Shown: piece after piece, positions 54,928 through 62,905 of the stretch
Position numbering within the stretch: position 1 is the stretch's first letter
How the letters are laid out: every line of letters begins with the position of its first letter
Assembly (NCBI RefSeq): GCF_009827435.1
Contig: NZ_WTYM01000059.1
Coordinates: 147,094 to 211,093, forward strand
Origin: Croceibacterium salegens
Lineage (GTDB): Bacteria; Pseudomonadota; Alphaproteobacteria; Sphingomonadales; Sphingomonadaceae
Reading direction: 5' to 3'
DNA length: 64,000 nucleotides
Program-made: the position numbers and the translations under genes
The notes under the pieces: generated by a model
Database searches by the model: none
The model's input: the letters and a program-made list of their open reading frames with translations, nothing else
What the model was told of the DNA's origin: nothing

Positions 54928-57306
54928 TCAGAACCGGAAGGTGCCGGTGACGAAGACCTGGCGCGGGTTGCCGTAATAGGCCGTGAGCACGCCTTCCTTG
55001 CCCAGCGCGGGCAGCGGGTAGCCGTTCGCACCGTAGATCAGCGCGCCCGTCGTCGGGTCGGCAGCCATGAAGTTGTAGCCCGAGGTCTTGTACTGCTTGT
55101 CGGTCAGGTTCTTGCCGTAGAGGCCGAGGCTCCAGCGCGAACCCGGCGCGGTGTAGACCACGCTGGCGTCCACCAGGGCATAGCCCTTCTGGTCGAGGTA
55201 GGGGTTGGGAACCTCGAACTGGTTGGTCTTCGACTTGTACGAGAGCGTCGAGCCGACATAGAGGTCGCCGTCGCCGGCCGGGGTGGTGTAGCTGAGCGTT
55301 CCGCTGGCGGACCACTTCGGCGTGTTCTGCACCTTGCGGTAGTCGGCGACGTCGGTCGGCGTGCTGGCGATATTGGTGATGTATTCCTTGAAGTCGGCAT
55401 CGATGTAGCCGAGCGAACCGGCAAAGTTCAGGCGGTCGCCGTCGGTGCCGATATCGCGCGCCAGGCGCGCGTTGGTCTCGAACTCGAAGCCCTTGAACCG
55501 GGCCTTGCCCGCGTTGGTGACGACACCGCAGAAGGTGGCGATGCCGCCAACGTTGCAGGCTTCGGAACCGGGGATCTGCACGTCGGTGTAGTCAGCATAG
55601 AAGCCGGCCAGAGCGACATAGAGCGCGCCGTTGAGCAGGTCGCCCTTGTAGCCCACTTCGTAGCTGTCGACCGTCTCCGGATCGAAGCTCAGGAACTCGG
55701 CGATCTCGGCATCGCTGCGGATGCCATCGCCGTCGAGGTCGGGAGCATTCACGCCCACGCCGCGCGGGTCGAAGCCGCCGCCCTTGAAGCCCTTGGAGTA
55801 GCTCGCGTAGACGTTGTGGTCGGGCGTCGGCTGGTAGCTGAGCGAGACGCGCGGGGTGAACTTGTCGAAGTTCGCCGAACCGTCGAAGTCGGTGCTCGCG
55901 GTGCCGAAGGGGATGCCCGCGCCGCCGAACACCGGCGAACCGCCGCCGAGGTAGTTCTGGCGCAGGATCGAAGCCGACCGCTTGTCCCAGGTGTAGCGGC
56001 CGCCGGCCGACAGGCTGACCTGGTCGGTCAGGTCGTACGAGAAGTCGGCGAAGACCGCGTAGGTCTCGGTGTCGACGTCGGCTTCGGTGAAGGCGGTGAA
56101 GCCGGCGAAGGTGGTGTCGAGGCGCACGTCGAACAGCGTGTCGGCCTTGGCGTCCAGGTAGTAGGCGCCGACGAGGCCGGTCAGCGGTCCGCCGTTGTCG
56201 AACAGGACCTGGAATTCCTGGCTGAACTGCTCGTTGTAGTAGGCGCCGGGTACGTCGAGGTCGGCGGCCGGCAGGGCGTCGAAGTCGATCGGCGTCTCGG
56301 TGTCGTCCTTGCGCCAGCCGGTGATCGACTTGAGCGTAATGCCCGAGGCCACTTCGACCGAGGCGTTGAGGCCGAAGCCGTAGCCTTCGACGCTCTGCTT
56401 GGGATCGTCGAGACCGCCCTGCGAATCGTAGACGTTCTTGAGCATCGGCGTGCCCGAGAGCAGCCCCGGGATCAGGCGGTGGCCGCCGCGCGGGTTCGAA
56501 TCGTCCTTGGTGTAGTCGCCCGACAGGCGGACCGAGTAGGGAGCGCCGTGGCCGCCAACCTCGATCGTGCCGCGCGCGGCCCAGACGTCCTTGTTGTAGT
56601 TCTCGTCGCCGGTGGTCAGGTTCTTGCCGAACCCGTCGCGCGAGAGACGCGCGACCGAGGCGCCGACGCGCACGTCGCCGCCGATCGGGGCCGAGGCGGT
56701 GATCACCCCGTCGGCCTGGTCGTAGGTGCCCAGCGTGCCCTTGAGCTTGACCGAGACCTCATCGGGAAGTTCGCGGGTCACGTACTTGACCGCGCCGCCG
56801 ATGGTGTTGCGGCCGTAAAGAGTGCCCTGCGGGCCACGCAGCACTTCGACGCGCTCGACGTCATAGATGTCGAGCACCGCGCCCTGCGGGCGGTTGAGGT
56901 AGACGTCGTCGAGGTAGATGCCGACGCCCTGCTCGAAGCCGGAGACCGGGTCCTGCTGGCCGATGCCGCGAATGAAGGCCGACAGGGTCGAGTTGGTGCC
57001 GCGCGAGGCTTCCAGCGTAGTGTTGGGCGCCATCTGCGCGATATCGGTGATGTCCTGCGCGCCGCGCTCGGCGAGCTGCGCTTCGCCGAAGCTGGAAACC
57101 GCGATCGGCACGTCGACCAGGCGCTCTTCGCGCCGGCGGGCGGTGACCGTGATCGAACCCTCGCTCACCTCGCTGCCGGCGTCGGCCTGCTCGGTGACGG
57201 CGGTCGAATCGTCCTGTGCGGCGGCCGGCGCGGTGGCGAGCGCGGCAACCATGACAGCGGCGATGGGGGCGAGTGCGGTGGAATACCGCAGCGCGGCGAA
57301 GTTCAT
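54928..57306 (-). CDS. TonB-dependent outer-membrane receptor
   Basis: 792-residue receptor: signal peptide cleaved near AAAQDD, TonB-box-like ITVTARRREE near 52-61, plug domain with LRGPQGTLYGRNTIGG (about 155-170), and a barrel ending in FRF. First gene of a three-gene operon with a cytoplasmic hydrolase and MFS transporter, divergent from a TetR gene, which looks like a dedicated uptake and breakdown unit. Substrate cannot be read from the sequence. Confidence 0.92.
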   Translation of the reverse strand: MNFAALRYSTALAPIAAVMVAALATAPAAAQDDSTAVTEQADAGSEVSEGSITVTARRREERLVDVPIAVSSFGEAQLAERGAQDITDIAQMAPNTTLEASRGTNSTLSAFIRGIGQQDPVSGFEQGVGIYLDDVYLNRPQGAVLDIYDVERVEVLRGPQGTLYGRNTIGGAVKYVTRELPDEVSVKLKGTLGTYDQADGVITASAPIGGDVRVGASVARLSRDGFGKNLTTGDENYNKDVWAARGTIEVGGHGAPYSVRLSGDYTKDDSNPRGGHRLIPGLLSGTPMLKNVYDSQGGLDDPKQSVEGYGFGLNASVEVASGITLKSITGWRKDDTETPIDFDALPAADLDVPGAYYNEQFSQEFQVLFDNGGPLTGLVGAYYLDAKADTLFDVRLDTTFAGFTAFTEADVDTETYAVFADFSYDLTDQVSLSAGGRYTWDKRSASILRQNYLGGGSPVFGGAGIPFGTASTDFDGSANFDKFTPRVSLSYQPTPDHNVYASYSKGFKGGGFDPRGVGVNAPDLDGDGIRSDAEIAEFLSFDPETVDSYEVGYKGDLLNGALYVALAGFYADYTDVQIPGSEACNVGGIATFCGVVTNAGKARFKGFEFETNARLARDIGTDGDRLNFAGSLGYIDADFKEYITNIASTPTDVADYRKVQNTPKWSASGTLSYTTPAGDGDLYVGSTLSYKSKTNQFEVPNPYLDQKGYALVDASVVYTAPGSRWSLGLYGKNLTDKQYKTSGYNFMAADPTTGALIYGANGYPLPALGKEGVLTAYYGNPRQVFVTGTFRF

Positions 57307-57343
57307 TCAGGCGTCTCCCGACTTGGTTGTCTTATTGCCGGGC

Positions 57344-57360
57344 TCAGTATTGAAAACTGA
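57344..57360. promoter_or_regulatory. 17-base near-palindrome, candidate TetR operator
   Basis: TCAGTATTGAAAACTGA is symmetric at 14 of its 16 non-central positions and lies in the 111-base gap between the TonB operon and the tetR gene. A second overlapping inverted repeat, TTGAAA-N11-TTTCAA, starts within it. The position fits autoregulation and control of the operon. Confidence 0.6.
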
Positions 57361-57417
57361 ACCACCTTTCAACTTTTATCTTTTGCCACGGCGCGTCAGC
57401 CGGGTTAGCTGGGTGCG

Positions 57418-58041
57418 ATGGCAGGGAATTTTGAGCCGATCGCTAGCACCGCAGGGGGCAAGCAGCCCCGCACCGAACGGGGCCGCAAGACAATGCGCAA
57501 GCTGCTCGACGCGGCGGCCGCCGAGTTCGGCGAGAAGGGCTTTCACGACGGCTCGATCAGCTCGATCACCCGCCGCGCCGGGACCGCGCTCGGGACCTTC
57601 TATACCTACTTCGATTCGAAGGACGAGATCTTCCGCGCGCTGGTCGGCGACCTCAGTGCACAGGTCGGCGCACGTGCCGCCGTGGCGCTGGCTGGCGAGA
57701 CCGCGGCGCTGGAGAAGGAACGCGCGGCGCTGGCCGCCTTTCTGCACTTCGCGCAGGAACACCAGGAGATCTACCGCATCATCGACGAATCCGAATTCGT
57801 CGATCCGAAGGGCTTCCGCCAGCATTACGAAACCACCGCCAGCCGCATCCTCGCCCGCCTCAGGCAGGGCAGCGCGTCGGGCGAACTGCGCGACGACCTC
57901 GGCGAAGCCGAAGCCTGGGCGATCATGGGAATGAACGTCTTCCTCGGCCTGCGCTTCGCCGTCTGGAGCGATGGCGACAAGCCCGAGGATATCGCCGCCG
58001 CGGCCAGCCGGCTGCTCAGCGAGGGTATTGCGAAGAAGTGA
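57418..58041 (+). CDS. TetR-family transcriptional regulator
   Basis: 207-residue repressor-type regulator. Helix-turn-helix at about 40-70 (GFHDGSISSITRRAGTALGTFYTYFDSKDE, typical recognition helix GTFYTYF), and a helical ligand domain. The N-terminus (about 20 residues) before the HTH domain is unstructured. Divergent from the TonB/hydrolase/MFS operon, which it most likely regulates. Ligand unknown. Converges on otsA with a three-base gap. Confidence 0.9.
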   Translation: MAGNFEPIASTAGGKQPRTERGRKTMRKLLDAAAAEFGEKGFHDGSISSITRRAGTALGTFYTYFDSKDEIFRALVGDLSAQVGARAAVALAGETAALEKERAALAAFLHFAQEHQEIYRIIDESEFVDPKGFRQHYETTASRILARLRQGSASGELRDDLGEAEAWAIMGMNVFLGLRFAVWSDGDKPEDIAAAASRLLSEGIAKK

Positions 58042-58044
58042 GGC

Positions 58045-59439
58045 CTAGCCCGCCAGGTCGCGGGTGAAGTCTGCGGTCCAGCGCTGGACGCTTTCGTCGC
58101 GTACGCATTCGAACATTGGCTGCCAACGAGCCTTGCGCTCGTCGAGCGGCATGTCGAGCGCGTCGCGGATGCCGGCAGCGATGTCGTCGGGGCTATGGGG
58201 GTTGACCAGAATTGCTCCCTCGCTCGCGTCTCCTCCCCCGAGCTGCTGCGCGGCGCCGGCAAATCGGCTGAGGATCAGCACGCCCGGGTCCTTGGGATCC
58301 TGCGCGGCGACGTATTCCTTGGCCACCAAATTCATTCCGTCGCGCAAGGGGGTGACAAGACCGATCTTGCTGGCGCGATAGGCGCCGTAGAGCTCGGCCA
58401 TCGAATGCCCCTGGTTGACGTAGCGGATCGGTACCAGATCGATGCGGCTGCGCGCGCCGTTGATCTGTCCTGTCTTCTGTTCCAGCTCGGCGCGAATCTT
58501 CCGGTACGAGCGAATGTCCTCGCGGCTGGGCGGGGCGATCTGGATGAAGACGAGGTCGTTCACCCGCTCGGGATAGCGGTCGAAGAAGCGGCCGATGCCG
58601 TCGAGCCGCTCGGGCAGGCCTTTCGAATAGTCGAGCCGGTCGACGCCGATCATGGTGGTGCGGTGGCGGGTGCTTGAATTGACCCGTTGCTCGGTCTGGC
58701 GCGCCTCTCCAGTCTGGCCCTCGGCGCTGAAGTGGTCGAAGTCGATGCCGATGGGATAGGCCCGCGCAACCGTTGTCTTGCCTTCGAAGTCGATCCGCCC
58801 GCTCGCCTCGTCGACCTCGGCGCCGAGTTCCTTGCGGCAGTAGTGCAGGAAGCTCTCGAGCCACTCGTCGCACTGGAACCCGATCAGGTCGTAGGCCAGC
58901 AGCGTCATCACCAGCCGCTCGTGATAGGGCAGCGAGACGAACAGCCGGGTCGGCGGCCAGGGAATGTGCAGGAAGAAGCCCATGCGGTTCCTCACGCCGC
59001 GACGCCGAAGCCCGTCGCCGAGCGGCATCAGGTGATAGTCGTGCACCCAGACCAGGTCGTCGGGCCTGATCAGCGGGGCGGCACTGTCGGCGAACAGCTC
59101 GTTGACGCGTTCGTAGCCACGCCCGGTCTCGCGTTCGTATTCGGTCAGGTCGAGGCGGTAGTGGAACAGCGGCCAGAGCGTCGAGTTGGCGTAGCCGTTG
59201 TAGTATTCGTCCACGTCCTGCGGCTCGAGGTCGATGGTCGCCATCGTCACCCCGTCGTATTCCGCCACGGTCGGTTCGGGGGATGGCACTTCCGCTTCCT
59301 CGCCCGACCAGCCGAACCATAGGCCGCCGGTTTCCTTGAGCGCAGAATTGAGCGCCCCTGCCAGCCCGCCCTGCGCACCCGCCGCGCCCCGCGCCTTGGG
59401 CACGGCCACGCGATTGGAGATGACGACGAGACGGCTCAC
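58045..59439 (-). CDS. otsA: Trehalose-6-phosphate synthase
   Basis: 464-residue GT20 glycosyltransferase. Joins UDP- (or ADP-) glucose with glucose-6-phosphate. Family blocks: RVAVPKA...GLAGAL at the start, VWVHDYHLMPLG near 132, GRVDRLDYSKGLPERL-type block (VDRLDYSKGLPERL) near 265 and GMNLVAKEYVAAQ near 368. About the normal length. Last gene of the otsB-GH15-otsA operon, seven bases behind the GH15 gene. Trehalose protects against osmotic and drying stress. Confidence 0.96.
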   Translation of the reverse strand: MSRLVVISNRVAVPKARGAAGAQGGLAGALNSALKETGGLWFGWSGEEAEVPSPEPTVAEYDGVTMATIDLEPQDVDEYYNGYANSTLWPLFHYRLDLTEYERETGRGYERVNELFADSAAPLIRPDDLVWVHDYHLMPLGDGLRRRGVRNRMGFFLHIPWPPTRLFVSLPYHERLVMTLLAYDLIGFQCDEWLESFLHYCRKELGAEVDEASGRIDFEGKTTVARAYPIGIDFDHFSAEGQTGEARQTEQRVNSSTRHRTTMIGVDRLDYSKGLPERLDGIGRFFDRYPERVNDLVFIQIAPPSREDIRSYRKIRAELEQKTGQINGARSRIDLVPIRYVNQGHSMAELYGAYRASKIGLVTPLRDGMNLVAKEYVAAQDPKDPGVLILSRFAGAAQQLGGGDASEGAILVNPHSPDDIAAGIRDALDMPLDERKARWQPMFECVRDESVQRWTADFTRDLAG

Positions 59440-59446
59440 AATTGAT

Positions 59447-61249
59447 TCAACGGATCGTGCTCCAGCTCCGGGACAGCAGCCCGGCGCAGTTGATCACTCC
59501 AACCAGCGAATAGGTCTGGGGGAAGTTCCCCCACAGCTCACCGGTCTCGAAGTCCATGTCCTCCGATAGCAGGCCCGAGGCGGTGCAGTGGTCGAGCATG
59601 GTCTCGAACAGTTCGCGCGCCTCGTCCGGGCGGGCGCTGCGGGCGAGGGCGTCGATCAGCCAGAAGGTGCAGATGTTGAATGCCGTTTCCGGCGCGCCGA
59701 AGTCGTCCTCCTGGGCATAGCGCAGCATGTGTTCGCCGCGGCGCAGAGCCCGTTCAACTTGCCCGAAGGTGGACAGAAAGCGCGGATCGTCCGGCGCGAG
59801 GTAGCGCAGTTCGACCATCTGCAGCAGGCTGGCGTCCAGATAGTCGCTTTCGAAGCTGGCGCCGTAATGGCCGCCTTCCCCGTTTTCGACCCAGGCCTCG
59901 GTATCGATCTTCGCGCGGATCGCGTCGGCGCGTTCGGCCCATTCTTCGGCGCGGTCTTCCCGGCCGAGGTGCCGGGCGACGGTGGCGAGGCGGTCGCAGG
60001 CGGCCCAGCTCATCACGGCCGAATAGGTGTGCACTTCCTGCCGGGTGCGGAACTCCCACAGCCCGGCGTCGGGCTGGTCGTGCATCGCCCAGGCCATTTC
60101 GCCGACCTGTTCGAGGCTGGCGAAGTCCCTTTCGTCGGCCATGCGCAGCAGGCGCCGGTCGAGAAAGCCCTGCACCGTCGGCAGCACGATCTGGCCGTAG
60201 CAGTCGTGCTGGACCTGCATGTAGGCGGCATTGCCCACGCGCACCGGACCCATGCCGCGATAGCCGGCGAGGTGGGCGGCGGTGGTCTCGTTGAGCTCGC
60301 CTTCGCCCATCACCGAATAGAGCGGCTGGATCTGGCCGCCCGCCGCATCATCGACAATGTTGCGCAGGTAGGCGAGGTACTTCTCCAGCACGTCGAGCGC
60401 GCCGAGCCGGTTCAGGGCCTGCACGGTATAGTAGGAATCGCGGATCCAGCAGTAGCGGTAGTCCCAGTTGCGCTCGCTGCCGGGGGCTTCGGGGATCGAG
60501 GTGGTCAGCGCGGCGACGATCGCGCCGGTCTCCTCGTGCTGGCACAGCTTGAGCGTGATGGCGCAGCGCATGACCTCGTCCTGCCATTCGAACGGCGTGG
60601 CGAGGCTGCGCACCCAGAGCTTCCAGTACTTGCGGGTATTGGCTTCCATGCGCCGCAGTTCGGAGCGGATGTTGCCGCTGAAGGGCTCGTCCGGCCCGAG
60701 GAAGAAGTGCTGGTCGCTCTCGACCCGGTAGGTGCGGCTTTCGAGCACGTAGCCGACCGGCGCGTCGGTCGAGAGGCGCATCGCCTGGTCGCCGACGAGG
60801 TAGCGGATGTGATTGGTGCCGTTGGTGGTCTGGGCCACTTCTGCGCCGTAACCGCGCATCGGCTGGAGCGTAACCTTGAGCCGCGGCGATCCTGCCACGG
60901 GCCGCACGATGCGGACGTAGGCGACCGGGCGGTACATCCGGCCCGAGCGCTCGAAGCGCGGGCAGAAGTCGCTGATCTCGACCGCGCTGCCGTCGTTCGC
61001 CTCGAGCCGGGTGACGAGGATCGGCGTATTGCGCTCGTAATGCTGGGTGGCGGAAACCTGCCCTTCGAGCTCGAAGCGCCAGACGCCCCGGTCCTGCCGA
61101 TCGCCTTTCAGAAGCGCGCAGAACACCGGGTCGCCGTCGACCCGGGGGACGCAGCCCCACACGAGCCCCGCCGCCTCGTCGATCAGGCCGGAAACCTGGC
61201 AATTTCCTATCGGCCAAAGCTCGAGGCTGGATTGCCTTGTGCCCTTCAC
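59447..61249 (-). CDS. Glycoside hydrolase family 15 (glucoamylase/trehalase-like)
   Basis: 600-residue protein with N-terminal beta-sandwich and C-terminal (alpha/alpha)6 barrel; conserved blocks WDYRYCWIRDSYYT near 278 and the late WLIDAL. In this position between otsB and otsA, related proteins in alphaproteobacteria have been proposed to break down trehalose or remodel alpha-glucans. Start is GTG at 61249, its GTGA overlapping otsB. An extension to a TTG at 61261 is possible. No signal peptide, so cytoplasmic. Whether it is trehalase is not decided by sequence. Confidence 0.88.
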   Translation of the reverse strand: MKGTRQSSLELWPIGNCQVSGLIDEAAGLVWGCVPRVDGDPVFCALLKGDRQDRGVWRFELEGQVSATQHYERNTPILVTRLEANDGSAVEISDFCPRFERSGRMYRPVAYVRIVRPVAGSPRLKVTLQPMRGYGAEVAQTTNGTNHIRYLVGDQAMRLSTDAPVGYVLESRTYRVESDQHFFLGPDEPFSGNIRSELRRMEANTRKYWKLWVRSLATPFEWQDEVMRCAITLKLCQHEETGAIVAALTTSIPEAPGSERNWDYRYCWIRDSYYTVQALNRLGALDVLEKYLAYLRNIVDDAAGGQIQPLYSVMGEGELNETTAAHLAGYRGMGPVRVGNAAYMQVQHDCYGQIVLPTVQGFLDRRLLRMADERDFASLEQVGEMAWAMHDQPDAGLWEFRTRQEVHTYSAVMSWAACDRLATVARHLGREDRAEEWAERADAIRAKIDTEAWVENGEGGHYGASFESDYLDASLLQMVELRYLAPDDPRFLSTFGQVERALRRGEHMLRYAQEDDFGAPETAFNICTFWLIDALARSARPDEARELFETMLDHCTASGLLSEDMDFETGELWGNFPQTYSLVGVINCAGLLSRSWSTIR

Positions 61250-61989
61250 AGCTCCAACCAATGCTGCACTGCAGCAGGATCGGCAACCCCAAAGCGGGCA
61301 TTTTTTGTCGGGCGCGGGCCGACCGCGATGGCGAATCCGCCCAGCGCGACGCAGGCCGCGAAGCCGTCCTCGTCGGTCACGTCGTCGCCGACGAACACCG
61401 GCACGGCACCCGCAAACGGCGCCTCGGCCATCAACGCGCGGACGGCGCCGCCCTTGTCGGCGCCGGGCCGGACGAGCTCGGAAACGCGCTTGCCGCGCTT
61501 GACTGCAAGGCCGTGGCGCTCGGCCACTTCGTCCATGAACATCGCGCAGGCCTCCTCGCGTTCGGGCGTCTCGCGCGAATGCAACGCCGTGCCATGGGCC
61601 TTGGTTTCGTGGCGCACGCCGGTTGCGGCGGCGAAGCCCGCGACCTCGGCGATCGCTTCAGCGGGCAAGGGCAGGGCGGCCTCGCCCAGCATCGTGCCGT
61701 CCGCCGCCCTCCTTGCCGCGCCGTGCGATCCGGCGCAGGCGACGGAGAGCGGGCCGCAGTGCTTCTCAAGGTTGTCGAGCGCTCGCCCGCTGACCACGGC
61801 CAGCCGCCCATCGAGCTTCTCGGACAGCGCGACGAGCCGTTCGCCGAGGCGGTCGGGCACCAAGATCCCATCTGGCGTCGGCGCTATGTCGACAAGCGTC
61901 CCGTCGAAATCGAGGAACAGCGCGTGCGGCCCGGTGGCCAGCAGCGCCTCGAGCGTGGGCGGCGGGGGAAGTTCCGGTGCGTCGCTCAT
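61246..61989 (-). CDS. otsB: Trehalose-6-phosphate phosphatase
   Basis: 247-residue HAD-family phosphatase. Nucleophile and base Asp27 and Asp29 in FLDFDGTLVD, SGR near 71-73 (VVSGRAL), Lys near 175 and GDDVTDEDGF near 205 are the four HAD motifs. Removes phosphate from trehalose-6-phosphate. Start 61989; the frame is open back to a GTG at 62010. Overlaps the GH15 gene by four bases and heads the operon. Confidence 0.94.
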   Translation of the reverse strand: MSDAPELPPPPTLEALLATGPHALFLDFDGTLVDIAPTPDGILVPDRLGERLVALSEKLDGRLAVVSGRALDNLEKHCGPLSVACAGSHGAARRAADGTMLGEAALPLPAEAIAEVAGFAAATGVRHETKAHGTALHSRETPEREEACAMFMDEVAERHGLAVKRGKRVSELVRPGADKGGAVRALMAEAPFAGAVPVFVGDDVTDEDGFAACVALGGFAIAVGPRPTKNARFGVADPAAVQHWLEL

Positions 61990-62107
61990 GCGCCGCCCGA
62001 CATAGGCCACAGGCCGTGCGCGTCAACGCCGCGGGGCGGGGGGCTTGTCTCGCCCGCGCTGGAGGCAGATACTGTCTCTGGGGCCGACTCTCATGGGGAG
62101 AAGGAAC

Positions 62108-62902
62108 GTGTCGAACCGCATTCTCGCCACCCTTGCCGCTGCTGCGGCCTGCCTTGCCGCACTGCCGGCTGCCGCCGAAGTCTATGGCGGCGCTGCGCGC
62201 GACGAGCCTTTGCCGCGCTTCGAGGACCGCTTGTGTCCCGGCGTCTCCGGTCTACAGCGCGACCAGGCCGAAATGGTCGTGGGCCGCATCCGCGAAAACG
62301 CCGAGGCGCTGGATATTCCTCTGGCCGATCCGGAAACCTGCCGGGCCAACCTGCTGGTCGCGGTGTTCAGCGACGGACGCAGGTACATCAACGAATTGCG
62401 CGAGCGCCGTGGCTACCTGTTCGAGAACCTCGACCGCGAGCAGAAGCAGCGCCTGTTCGAACAGGAGGGTCCGGTGCGCAGCTTTGTGCGGGTGGTCACG
62501 CGGACACGCGACGGCCTGGTCGTCGATCGCGCCGAGAGCCTCGAGGTCCCGCCGCAGACGACGATGGCGATGGCCCATTCGAAGATTTACACCGCGACCC
62601 GGCGCGACATCATCTCCGGCACCGTGCTCGTCGACAAGGCGGCGGTGCCCCAGGTCGATATCATCCAGCTCGCCGACTACGCGACGATGCGGGCGCTGGC
62701 GGGCGACGGCGCGATGGACGTCGCCATGCCCGGCGGCACCATCCTCTCGCTGTTCGACGGGACCGGTGCGGCGCCGAAGGAACTTACGGAGAGCGACCGG
62801 ATCTTCCTGCGCACGCTTTACGGCACGCAGTCCAACATCCCGGCGGCGCAGACCCTGTCGCTGGCCCAGCGCCGTATCGACGAGCAGGTCTGGGCCGAGT
62901 AG
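62108..62902 (+). CDS. Exported protein of unknown function, paralogue of the protein at 32.0 kb
   Basis: 264-residue protein with signal peptide (cleavage near PAAAEV). Matches the 305-residue protein at 32004-32921 in CPGVSGLQ, LDIPLADPETCRANLLV, QLADYATMRALA, ILSLFDG and LTESDRIFLRTLY. The start is GTG at 62108, with GGAGAAGG in front; an ATG at 62093 would put the ribosome site inside the gene. The common core with conserved cysteines suggests a small secreted family of unknown role. Confidence 0.75.
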   Translation: MSNRILATLAAAAACLAALPAAAEVYGGAARDEPLPRFEDRLCPGVSGLQRDQAEMVVGRIRENAEALDIPLADPETCRANLLVAVFSDGRRYINELRERRGYLFENLDREQKQRLFEQEGPVRSFVRVVTRTRDGLVVDRAESLEVPPQTTMAMAHSKIYTATRRDIISGTVLVDKAAVPQVDIIQLADYATMRALAGDGAMDVAMPGGTILSLFDGTGAAPKELTESDRIFLRTLYGTQSNIPAAQTLSLAQRRIDEQVWAE

Positions 62903-62905
62903 CCG

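Noticed and set aside
54898..57360. 820-codon open frame on the + strand
   Set aside because: Antisense of the TonB receptor; Val/Glu/Arg-rich composition with no domain pattern, typical for the complement of a high-GC gene.
59588..62005. 805-codon open frame on the + strand
   Set aside because: Opposite strand of the GH15 and otsB genes, with no start signal and shadow-type composition.
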